DNA of 5,237 nucleotides from Bacteroides sp. (lineage in GTDB: Bacteria; Bacteroidota; Bacteroidia; Bacteroidales; Bacteroidaceae). Positions 1-5,237 of this stretch are shown piece by piece (within the stretch, counting starts at the first letter, position 1; every line of letters begins with the position of its first letter). Location of the stretch: positions 1-5,237 of the forward strand of contig DXLO01000069.1 of the NCBI GenBank assembly GCA_019414665.1, written 5' to 3'. Made by a program: the position numbers and the translations under genes. The notes below the pieces were generated by a model. The model saw only the letters and a program-made list of their open reading frames with translations, ran no database searches and had not been told where the DNA came from.

Positions 1-2
1 TT

Positions 3-245
3 TCCGGTAATATCAATCAGGTGGTACGGGTGGACAGCGTGGTCTGCGACTTTTCCGGATACCCCTACAGGGCCAGGACGTATGCCCGCCAGATGATTAT
101 CCGTGAGAGTAATGTGACGGAACGTTCGCTGGTGACTGACTGCCAGCTTCAGAATACGTCCCGTTCCGATGACAACCCCAACGGCTTTATCATCGAACAT
201 CTGACCATACTGGAAAACAAGGACATAAGGAGCGTAGAGCGATGA
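3..245 (+). CDS. traK: Conjugative transposon protein TraK, C-terminal fragment (VirB8-like)
   Basis: This is the 3' end of a gene that begins before the window. The frame is open from base 3 and a GTG at 21 is only an internal valine codon. About 80 residues remain of a protein that usually has a little over 200. The visible part has no membrane segment and ends in ENKDIRSVER, a C-terminus I recognise from Bacteroides TraK. TraK is the VirB8/TrbF-like component of the CTnDOT-type type IV secretion system: one N-terminal membrane helix (outside the window) and a periplasmic domain that helps assemble the channel. Its stop codon overlaps the traL start as ATGA. The identity rests on the remembered C-terminus and on gene order, since no catalytic motif is expected in this family. 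Confidence 0.9.
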   Translation, partial: SGNINQVVRVDSVVCDFSGYPYRARTYARQMIIRESNVTERSLVTDCQLQNTSRSDDNPNGFIIEHLTILENKDIRSVER

Positions 246-559
246 AAAGGAACCTGACGAGACAGGCGGACCTTCAACTCAGGAGGTTCTGCCACAGACT
301 TACCGTTAAACAGCGCAAGGCCGTTCTCTGGATACTGTTTGTCCCGTTTGCCGCCGCATGTGTCTATACGGCATGCAGACCGTTTATAGGCAGTAAGAAC
401 AGGGAGTCCGGAATGGAATTTATGGAAAAGGATTCACTCCGTATGGAGTTCATTCAATCTATTGTAAGAAATGGAGAAAGAAAAAGTCAAGAAAGTAATG
501 GAACGGCTGATGAAACCGTTCAGGCTCCGGTCTTCAAAGGACAGGAAGCCACTGAGTGA
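242..559 (+). CDS. traL: Conjugative transposon protein TraL, small single-pass membrane protein
   Basis: TraL is a 105-residue protein of the DUF3989/TraL_transposon type found between TraK and TraM in Bacteroides conjugative transposons. The N-terminus (1-26) is strongly basic. One membrane helix spans about 27-46 (AVLWILFVPFAAACVYTA). A polar tail of roughly 55 residues follows, rich in Glu, Ser and Lys. The charge pattern suggests a cytoplasmic N-terminus and a periplasmic C-terminus. The start is supported by AGGAG at 228-232 and by the ATGA overlap with the traK stop, which implies coupled translation. The last 89 bases also encode the TraM N-terminus in another frame. The precise role is not known to me; by position it is probably an accessory inner-membrane part of the mating channel. 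Confidence 0.88.
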   Translation: MKRNLTRQADLQLRRFCHRLTVKQRKAVLWILFVPFAAACVYTACRPFIGSKNRESGMEFMEKDSLRMEFIQSIVRNGERKSQESNGTADETVQAPVFKGQEATE

Positions 560-1805
560 GGAACAGAAACGCAAACGCGCCGGATTTGTGGTGTATCCGC
601 TGATGTTCCTGCTGTGTCTGGGAAGTTTCTATCTGATATTCTCACCTTCCGGGCAGGAACGGGAGCGGCAGGATAAAGGACAGGGATTCAATACGGAAAT
701 CCCTTCTCCCGAGGACAGCCGCCTGGAAGGGAACAAGAAGGATGCCTATGAAAAGGCTCTGATGGAACAGGAAAGCAGGAAAAGGAAGACATTCTTTGAA
801 GCTGCGGAGTCCATGTTTGCCAAAGAGGAACGGAAAGACAGTGTTGTCCGTCTTCCCGATAACATTCCACCGGAGAGGCAAACAAACATGGGAACGGAAA
901 CAGAAAAAGGTAATGCCGGACCGGTCAGTTCCTCGGCCGGAGCCTACCGTGAGATAAACCGTACGCTGGGAAGCATCTATGAACCGCGGACCGATCCGGA
1001 AAAGGAAAGGCTTCAGGAAAGGATTGAGGAACTGGAGCGTATGCAGCAACAGCAGCAGAAGCAGGAGTCACTGTCAGGCATGGAGGAAAAAATGGCCCTG
1101 ATGGAAAAATCCTACGAACTGGCCGCCAAATACAATAACCGTCAGGCAGTGGAGACTCCTTCTCCCGTCAGAAAAGCGGAGGACAAAAAAGCCATACCGG
1201 TGAAACAGGTTCACAATGAGGTGGTATCCTCGCTTTCCAGACCTATGAGCGACGAAGAGTTCATATCCGCCTTTTCGGGAGAACGCAATGCCGGTTTCAA
1301 TACGGCTGTCGGCCGGAAGACCGTAACGGAAGGCAATACCATTGCTGCCTGTGTACACGGTACGCAGACCGTATCCGACGGACAGGCTTTGCGACTGCGG
1401 CTTACCGAGCCTATGTCCGTTGCCGGACGTTTCATACCAAAAGGGACCGTACTGGTAGGTGGCACACGCATACAGGGTGAACGGCTGGAAATCATGGTCA
1501 ATGCCGTGGAATACAAGGGAACTATCCTGCCGGTGGAGCTGGAAGTCTATGATCTTGACGGACAGCAGGGAATTCTGGTGCCGGGTTCACTGGAATATGA
1601 CGCTGCCAGAGAGATTGCCGCCAACATGGGAACCTCGATGAACAGCAGTATCAACATTTCCACCGATGCCGGGGCGCAGATTGCCTCCGATCTGGGAAAA
1701 GGTGTGATACAGGGCGTTTCCCAGTACATATCCAAACGGATGCGTACGGTAAAGATTACTTTGAAGGCCGGACACCGGGTACTGCTCCATTCACCGGAGA
1801 AATGA
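471..1805 (+). CDS. traM: Conjugative transposon protein TraM (VirB10-like channel scaffold)
   Basis: TraM (444 residues) resembles VirB10/TrbI, which spans the envelope and links the inner-membrane complex to the outer-membrane core. In order: a basic cytoplasmic segment (1-37), one membrane helix (about 38-57, from AGFVVYPLMFLL), a long low-complexity charged linker (60-250) with a probable coiled coil around 175-220 and a short Gln run at 192-196, then the conserved C-terminal domain (about 285-442). Within that domain, the stretch around 379-422 has the alternating small and hydrophobic residues expected of the VirB10 antenna helices. The start lies inside traL. Start codons at 498 and 510 are also possible, but the next ATG (603) would cut the membrane helix, so an overlap with traL is unavoidable. 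No strong ribosome binding site precedes 471, which is common in Bacteroidetes. Confidence 0.93.
   Translation: MEKEKVKKVMERLMKPFRLRSSKDRKPLSEEQKRKRAGFVVYPLMFLLCLGSFYLIFSPSGQERERQDKGQGFNTEIPSPEDSRLEGNKKDAYEKALMEQESRKRKTFFEAAESMFAKEERKDSVVRLPDNIPPERQTNMGTETEKGNAGPVSSSAGAYREINRTLGSIYEPRTDPEKERLQERIEELERMQQQQQKQESLSGMEEKMALMEKSYELAAKYNNRQAVETPSPVRKAEDKKAIPVKQVHNEVVSSLSRPMSDEEFISAFSGERNAGFNTAVGRKTVTEGNTIAACVHGTQTVSDGQALRLRLTEPMSVAGRFIPKGTVLVGGTRIQGERLEIMVNAVEYKGTILPVELEVYDLDGQQGILVPGSLEYDAAREIAANMGTSMNSSINISTDAGAQIASDLGKGVIQGVSQYISKRMRTVKITLKAGHRVLLHSPEK
1044..1064 (+). repeat. CAG/CAA glutamine-codon run inside traM
   Basis: Seven consecutive codons read CAG CAA CAG CAG CAG AAG CAG, encoding a nearly pure glutamine run in the TraM linker, within the predicted coiled coil. 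A short triplet tract of this kind can change length by replication slippage without breaking the frame. It is imperfect (CAA and AAG interrupt it), so its instability is probably low. Confidence 0.45.
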
Positions 1806-1818
1806 AATACAGGAAACT

Positions 1819-2766
1819 ATGAAAGAAAAGACAACCATTAAACAAAAGCACATGAAGAAGATTCTGATGATGTTTGCCCTTTTACTGGGCGTATCGGCTG
1901 CCTGGGCGCAGCAGAGTAGCGGTGATTATTATGAGGGGCTGACCCGCAAGATCGGTTTCAGCCAGATGATTCCGCCGCACGGACTGGAAATAACGTATGA
2001 CAAGACCGTCCATGTCATTTTCCCGGCTCCGGTCAAGTATGTGGATCTCGGTTCTACAAACCTGATAGCCGGCAAGGCCGACGGTGCCGAGAATGTAATC
2101 CGAGTAAAGGCCACGACACGCAATTTCAGGGAGGAGACCAATATGTCTGTAATAACCGAAGACGGGAACTTCTATACCTTCAACGTGAAGTATGCCGATG
2201 AGCCGCTGCTGCTGAATGTGGAGATGTGTGATTTCATCCATGACGGAGAATCGGTGAACCGTCCCAACAATGCCATGGAAATCTATCTGACCGAGCTGGA
2301 TAACGAGTCACCCCGTCTGGTACGTCTTATCATGAAATCCGTGTATGAGAATGACAAGCGCCGTATCCGTCATATCGGCTGCAAGCGTTTCGGTATCCAG
2401 TATCTGCTCAAAGGACTGTACACCCATAATGACCTGCTTTATTTCCATACCCAGGTAAAGAACTCCTCGAATGTGCCCTTTGACGTGGATTTTATTACGT
2501 TCAAGGTGGTGGACAAAAAGGTGATGAAGCGTACGGCCATGCAGGAGCAGGTGATTTATCCGCTGCGTGCCTATAATTATGTGACATGTGTAAACGGCAG
2601 GGATTCGGAATGTACGGTATTCGCCCTTCCCAAGTTTACAATACCGGACGATAAGAAACTGGTTGTAGAGATGTATGAGAAACAGGGCGGCCGTCACCAG
2701 AGTTTTGAGGTGGTCAACGAAGACCTGGTGCGTGCGGAAACCATCAACGAACTGAAGGTACGATGA
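1819..2766 (+). CDS. traN: Conjugative transposon protein TraN (DUF4138, VirB9-like)
   Basis: TraN (315 residues) is the DUF4138 family protein of Bacteroides conjugative transposons, thought to correspond to VirB9 in the outer-membrane core. It carries a Sec signal peptide: basic MKKI at 12-15, a hydrophobic core to about 27, and a likely signal peptidase I site after AWA (residue 30), leaving a Gln-Gln N-terminus. There is no lipobox cysteine. An N-terminal beta region at about 55-125, with HVIFPAPVKYVDLGS, resembles the VirB9 N-terminal pattern. A second beta-rich domain covers about 190-300. Start 1819 has AGGAA at 1811-1815; Met12 (1852) is an alternative giving a more ordinary signal peptide. 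It lies 13 bases after traM and its stop overlaps the traO start. The VirB9 equivalence is from family knowledge. Confidence 0.93.
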   Translation: MKEKTTIKQKHMKKILMMFALLLGVSAAWAQQSSGDYYEGLTRKIGFSQMIPPHGLEITYDKTVHVIFPAPVKYVDLGSTNLIAGKADGAENVIRVKATTRNFREETNMSVITEDGNFYTFNVKYADEPLLLNVEMCDFIHDGESVNRPNNAMEIYLTELDNESPRLVRLIMKSVYENDKRRIRHIGCKRFGIQYLLKGLYTHNDLLYFHTQVKNSSNVPFDVDFITFKVVDKKVMKRTAMQEQVIYPLRAYNYVTCVNGRDSECTVFALPKFTIPDDKKLVVEMYEKQGGRHQSFEVVNEDLVRAETINELKVR

Positions 2767-3320
2767 GAACGAAAGTATTGTATATGCTGGCATTGCTGCT
2801 TGTCCTTTCCGTGGGACAGGCAGAAGCCCAGCGGATTCTGCCAAGGATGCAGGGTGTGGAAATGCGTGGAGGTATGACTTCCGATAACGGATACTATATG
2901 GGAATGATACTTTCAAGTTATGCCAAAGGCGGGAACAAATGGGTATATGGAGCGGAATACCTGCATATGAAACACGGTTACCGTCATGTGACCATCCCTT
3001 CGGCGCAGTTTACGGCAGAAGGCGGATATTACCTGAATTTCCTTTCCGATGCGGGAAAAGTGTTCTTCCTCAATCTGGGAGGATCGGCACTGGCCGGATA
3101 TGAGACGGTAAACTGGTCCGATAAAAAACTCTATGACGGGGCCACCCTGAAAAACGGCGATGCCTTTGTGTACGGCTGTGCCCTGACGCTGGAGATGGAA
3201 CTGTACCTTGCCGACCGTGCGGCATTGACGGCTTCCTTGCGTGAGCGTTTCCTGTGGGGCGGAAGTCTCGGACATTGCCATACCCAGTATGGAATCGGCA
3301 TCCGTTTTATGATAAATTAG
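2763..3320 (+). CDS. traO: Conjugal transfer protein TraO, probable outer-membrane beta protein
   Basis: TraO (185 residues) has a signal peptide with a hydrophobic core at 5-18 and a likely cleavage site after AEA (residue 22). The mature part is made of short alternating, aromatic- and glycine-rich strands (for example NGYYMGMILSSY, VYGAEYL, EGGYYLNFL, KVFFLNLGGSALAGY, YGIGIRFMIN). This pattern fits a small beta-barrel of the outer membrane, and the final strand with Phe three residues from the end is broadly like an outer-membrane insertion signal. The family is known as TraO in Bacteroides conjugative transposons. Its place after VirB10-like TraM and VirB9-like TraN suggests a part in the outer-membrane pore complex, which is inference. 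The start overlaps the traN stop as ATGA, with GAAGG at 2754-2758. Confidence 0.92.
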   Translation: MRTKVLYMLALLLVLSVGQAEAQRILPRMQGVEMRGGMTSDNGYYMGMILSSYAKGGNKWVYGAEYLHMKHGYRHVTIPSAQFTAEGGYYLNFLSDAGKVFFLNLGGSALAGYETVNWSDKKLYDGATLKNGDAFVYGCALTLEMELYLADRAALTASLRERFLWGGSLGHCHTQYGIGIRFMIN

Positions 3321-3326
3321 CGGGTT

Positions 3327-4187
3327 ATGGAACTGGAACAGATTAGACAGATTTCCATTGTCGGTTTTCTTGAAAATCTGGGGCATATGCCTGTATCCCG
3401 TAAAGGAAATGATGTCTGGTTCAGATCCCCTTTCAGAAATGAGAGAACCGCATCCTTCAAGGTGGATACGCAGCGGAATGTCTGGTTTGATTTTGGCCTC
3501 GGAAAGGGAGGTGACATCTTCCATCTTGCCGGAGAACTGACCGGAAGTACCGGTTTCATGGAACAGCTGGAGTTCCTTTCAGGGAAATCCGGCATCCTTC
3601 CCCTCCGGCCTTTACAGGAACGTAAGAAGATACCCCGCGTTTCCGGATTCGAGGACGTGAAAGTGACGGAACTGAGTCATGAGGCATTGAAAGGTTACCT
3701 GAAAGAGAGAGGTATTGATCCGGCCATAGCCGGGAGATTCTGCAAGGAAGTGAAATACGGAATACGGGGCAAACGGTATTTTGCCATAGGCTTCATGAAC
3801 CGGAGCGGCGGTTATGAACTGCGCAACCCGATGTTCAAGGGCTGTATCTCTCCCAAGGACATTTCCTGTGTGTCCCTGTCCGGAAAGAAACAGGATATGT
3901 GCTGCGTGTTTGAAGGGTTTATAGATTTCCTTTCGGCATTGGTATTGTTGACTGTGAAGGACGAGGACTGCCTGGTGCTGAACTCTGTATCCAATCTGGA
4001 ACGGTCGTATGGCGTTCTGGAGGGTTACGGCAGAATCCGGTGCTTTCTTGACCGTGACCGGGCCGGGATTACCGCACTGGAGACTTTGAACATACATTTC
4101 GGGAACAAGGTTACGGACTGTTCCGGTCTGTATGATGGATTTAAGGACTTGAATGAATATCTGACAAAAACAAAGGAAAACCAATGA
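3327..4187 (+). CDS. traP: TraP, Toprim-domain DNA primase-like protein with degenerate CHC2 finger
   Basis: TraP (286 residues) is the primase-like protein of CTnDOT-type elements. Residues about 5-70 follow the layout of a CHC2 zinc-finger domain (FRSPFRNERTASFKV, then FDFGLGKGGDIFHL), but the expected Cys and His ligands are absent. Residues 120-170 resemble the Toprim-N linker region (YLKERGID, YFAIGF, GGYELRN). A Toprim domain covers about 190-280: the acidic Glu is in VFEGFIDFLSAL (E196), the DxD motif is LDRDRAG (D242, D244), and the closing motif is KDLNEYL. All Toprim metal-binding residues look intact. It is cytoplasmic. It may prime complementary-strand synthesis on transferred DNA in the recipient, but primase activity is inferred from the family name. 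It starts 6 bases after traO with no clear ribosome binding site. Confidence 0.92.
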   Translation: MELEQIRQISIVGFLENLGHMPVSRKGNDVWFRSPFRNERTASFKVDTQRNVWFDFGLGKGGDIFHLAGELTGSTGFMEQLEFLSGKSGILPLRPLQERKKIPRVSGFEDVKVTELSHEALKGYLKERGIDPAIAGRFCKEVKYGIRGKRYFAIGFMNRSGGYELRNPMFKGCISPKDISCVSLSGKKQDMCCVFEGFIDFLSALVLLTVKDEDCLVLNSVSNLERSYGVLEGYGRIRCFLDRDRAGITALETLNIHFGNKVTDCSGLYDGFKDLNEYLTKTKENQ

Positions 4188-4687
4188 AGACAGAAAAGAA
4201 TATGAGAAAAGGATTTGGGCTGACAGGCAAGATAGCCATGTTCTGCATAGGTCTGGTCAGTCTTGTACTGACCTCGTGCGAATCCGAGCTGGAAATCCAG
4301 CAGAGTTATCCGTTTACCGTGGAAACAATGCCAGTTCCCAAGGAACTGAACAGGAATGAGACGGCGGAAATACGGTGTGAACTCAAAAGTGAGGGCGATT
4401 TTGACGGTACGGTCTATACGATCCGTTATTTCCAGTATGACGGGGAAGGTTCCCTTAAACTGGACAACGGTCTTGAATTCAAGCCGAATGACCGTTATCT
4501 GCTGGAGAACCGGAAGTTCAGGCTGTATTATACTTCACTATGTGACGAGACGCAGAACTTCATTGCCGTTGTCGAGGACAACTGGGGAAACATGACAGAA
4601 ATGGAATTTGACTTCAACGATGCAGGTGATGAAGAGACGGATGCCGTGGAAGATTCATTGTCAGTTCAGGAAGGAGGGGCCCTATAA
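4184..4687 (+). CDS. traQ: Conjugative transposon protein TraQ, DUF3872 lipoprotein
   Basis: TraQ (167 residues) is the DUF3872 protein that sits between TraP and a lysozyme in Bacteroides conjugative transposons. It has a basic N-terminus, a hydrophobic stretch at about 17-29 and a lipobox LTSC with the lipidated cysteine at residue 32. The next residues (ESELE) are acidic and somewhat like the surface-export signal of Bacteroidetes lipoproteins. The mature domain (about 38-145) is beta-rich and could be immunoglobulin-like. An acidic, Ser/Glu-rich tail (145-165) follows. The function is not established to my knowledge; a role in the outer part of the transfer apparatus is inferred from position. 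The start overlaps the traP stop as ATGA with AAAGGA at 4172-4177. Met7 (4202) is a possible alternative. Confidence 0.92.
   Translation: MKTEKNMRKGFGLTGKIAMFCIGLVSLVLTSCESELEIQQSYPFTVETMPVPKELNRNETAEIRCELKSEGDFDGTVYTIRYFQYDGEGSLKLDNGLEFKPNDRYLLENRKFRLYYTSLCDETQNFIAVVEDNWGNMTEMEFDFNDAGDEETDAVEDSLSVQEGGAL
4672..4679 (+). promoter_or_regulatory. Strong Shine-Dalgarno sequence for the lysozyme gene
   Basis: AGGAGGGG lies at the end of traQ and is the strongest ribosome binding site in the window. It stands 4 bases before the ATA at 4684, measured from its last base, or about 6 if the core is AGGAGG. It is some 40 bases from the first conventional start codon (TTG at 4720) and over 50 from the first ATG in frame (4735). 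It therefore favours initiation at 4684-4687. It also encodes Glu-Gly-Gly in TraQ, so it could in part be chance. Confidence 0.6.
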
Positions 4688-5190
4688 TAACCGTAAGACT
4701 TCTAAGGTCAGTACTGCCATTGGTGGTACTGGCCATGACGGTAACTTCTTTGCGTGCACAGGAGAATGTAGAAGACTCACGTTGGGAAACGGCTGTCAGA
4801 TGTATCAAGAAATATGAAGGATGGCATGGTCCGGAACATCATCCGTATGTTGCATACGGTCACCGTATCAGAAAAGGGGAAAAGTTTCCTGCCAGACTGA
4901 CAGAAAGTGAGGGAGACAGCATTCTGAGAAAAGACCTGAAGGAAATGTGTGCATTGTTCCGACATCTGGGAAAGGATTCGCTTTTGGTTGCATGTCTGGC
5001 ATACCAGGTGGGACCATATAAGTTGCTCGGTTATGGCAGGATGCCCAAAAGCACGTTGATAAGGAAACTGGAAGCCGGTAACCGGGACATTTATGCGGAT
5101 TTCATACGATATTGTCACTATAAGGGAAAGAAAATTCCGTCAATAGAAAGGAGAAGAAAAGAAGAATACAGGTTATTGTTTATACAATGA
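4684..5190 (+). CDS. Lysozyme, GH24-like, with signal peptide and apparent ATA start
   Basis: This is the peptidoglycan-cleaving protein that follows TraQ in CTnDOT-type elements; it would open the cell wall locally for the transfer channel. Numbered from 4684 (168 residues), a signal peptide covers 1-25 (Arg5 and Arg8, then a hydrophobic core at 9-20, cleavage after LRA). The glycosidase part contains IKKYEG with the probable catalytic Glu45, then AYGH (57-60). The C-terminal half is typical of phage-type lysozymes: ACLAYQVGPYKLLG, STLIRKLEAGN, IPSIERRRKEEYRLL. The Asp and Thr of the classical E-D-T active site are not apparent. Conventional starts are TTG 4720 and ATG 4735, but both destroy the signal peptide. 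I chose 4684 because of the ribosome binding site and the overlap geometry. The codon is ATA, so expression may be weak or lost. Most of the gene looks more AT-rich than those upstream. Confidence 0.85.
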   Translation: MITVRLLRSVLPLVVLAMTVTSLRAQENVEDSRWETAVRCIKKYEGWHGPEHHPYVAYGHRIRKGEKFPARLTESEGDSILRKDLKEMCALFRHLGKDSLLVACLAYQVGPYKLLGYGRMPKSTLIRKLEAGNRDIYADFIRYCHYKGKKIPSIERRRKEEYRLLFIQ

Positions 5191-5237
5191 AATACCCATG
5201 AGATAAAAAATCACGCCCAAGAGAATGTAAATAGTCA

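Noticed and set aside
21..245. GTG at 21 as a true gene start
   Set aside because: The frame is open to the window edge and the upstream codons continue a TraK-like sequence, so this is an internal valine of a truncated gene.
2913..3524. Long reverse-strand open frame (203 codons) across traO and traP
   Set aside because: It is antisense to two well-supported genes, spans their junction, and its translation has no recognisable domain or signal. Similar mirror frames (642-1049, 2308-2916, 3612-4184, all minus) arise from the codon bias of the + strand genes.
4356..4595. + strand frame of 79 codons inside traQ
   Set aside because: Its translation is Arg/Ser/Thr-rich with no domain, typical of a shifted reading of a real gene, and traQ is well supported here.
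4608..4817. Small + strand frame bridging traQ and the lysozyme gene
   Set aside because: It lies out of frame with both genes, its translation looks random, and the lysozyme frame in the same bases gives a clear signal peptide.
5191..5237. Possible terminator or next gene start after the lysozyme
   Set aside because: The ATGs at 5199 and 5225 are followed at once or after one codon by stops. The A-run near 5206 has no clear upstream hairpin. The stretch is too short to judge.
1..5237. A hidden defence, toxin or other new system within the transfer operon
   Set aside because: Every stretch over about 50 bases is accounted for by known tra-family genes in standard order. No cargo gene, repeat array or unexplained conserved structure was found on either strand.

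Overview
The window is a block of tra genes from a conjugative transposon (ICE) of the CTnDOT/Bacteroides type. The genes lie in one direction on the + strand with almost no intergenic DNA. The order traK (3' end), traL, traM, traN, traO, traP, traQ, lysozyme is the standard order in integrative elements of Bacteroides, Parabacteroides, Prevotella and relatives. The host is therefore most likely a gut Bacteroidales species. No chromosomal host gene, integrase, resistance gene, tRNA, rRNA or CRISPR array is visible.

Layout: 3-245 holds the C-terminal end of TraK (VirB8-like). 242-559 is TraL, a small membrane protein. 471-1805 is TraM (VirB10-like), whose start lies 89 bases inside traL. 1819-2766 is TraN (VirB9-like, exported). 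2763-3320 is TraO, a probable outer-membrane beta protein. 3327-4187 is TraP, a Toprim primase-like protein. 4184-4687 is TraQ, a lipoprotein. 4684-5190 is a GH24-like lysozyme. The last 47 bases (5191-5237) are AT-rich and show no gene or convincing terminator. There is no gene-free stretch above 300 bases.

How the parts work together (inference from family knowledge): TraK, TraL and TraM would form the inner-membrane and periplasm-spanning part of the type IV secretion channel. TraN, TraO and TraM would form the outer-membrane core. The exported lysozyme would open peptidoglycan for channel assembly, and TraQ is a lipoprotein anchored in the envelope. TraP would act on the transferred single strand, probably in complementary-strand synthesis. 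Short ATGA overlaps at traK/traL, traN/traO and traP/traQ point to one polycistronic, translationally coupled unit.

The most notable local observation is the lysozyme start. The reading frame, a strong Shine-Dalgarno sequence and a full signal peptide all point to a start at 4684, but the codon there is ATA. A single G-to-A change in an ancestral ATGA overlap would explain this, because the traQ stop would change silently from TGA to TAA. I see no previously undescribed system here. The window is a well-known kind of transfer module with a few details worth checking.
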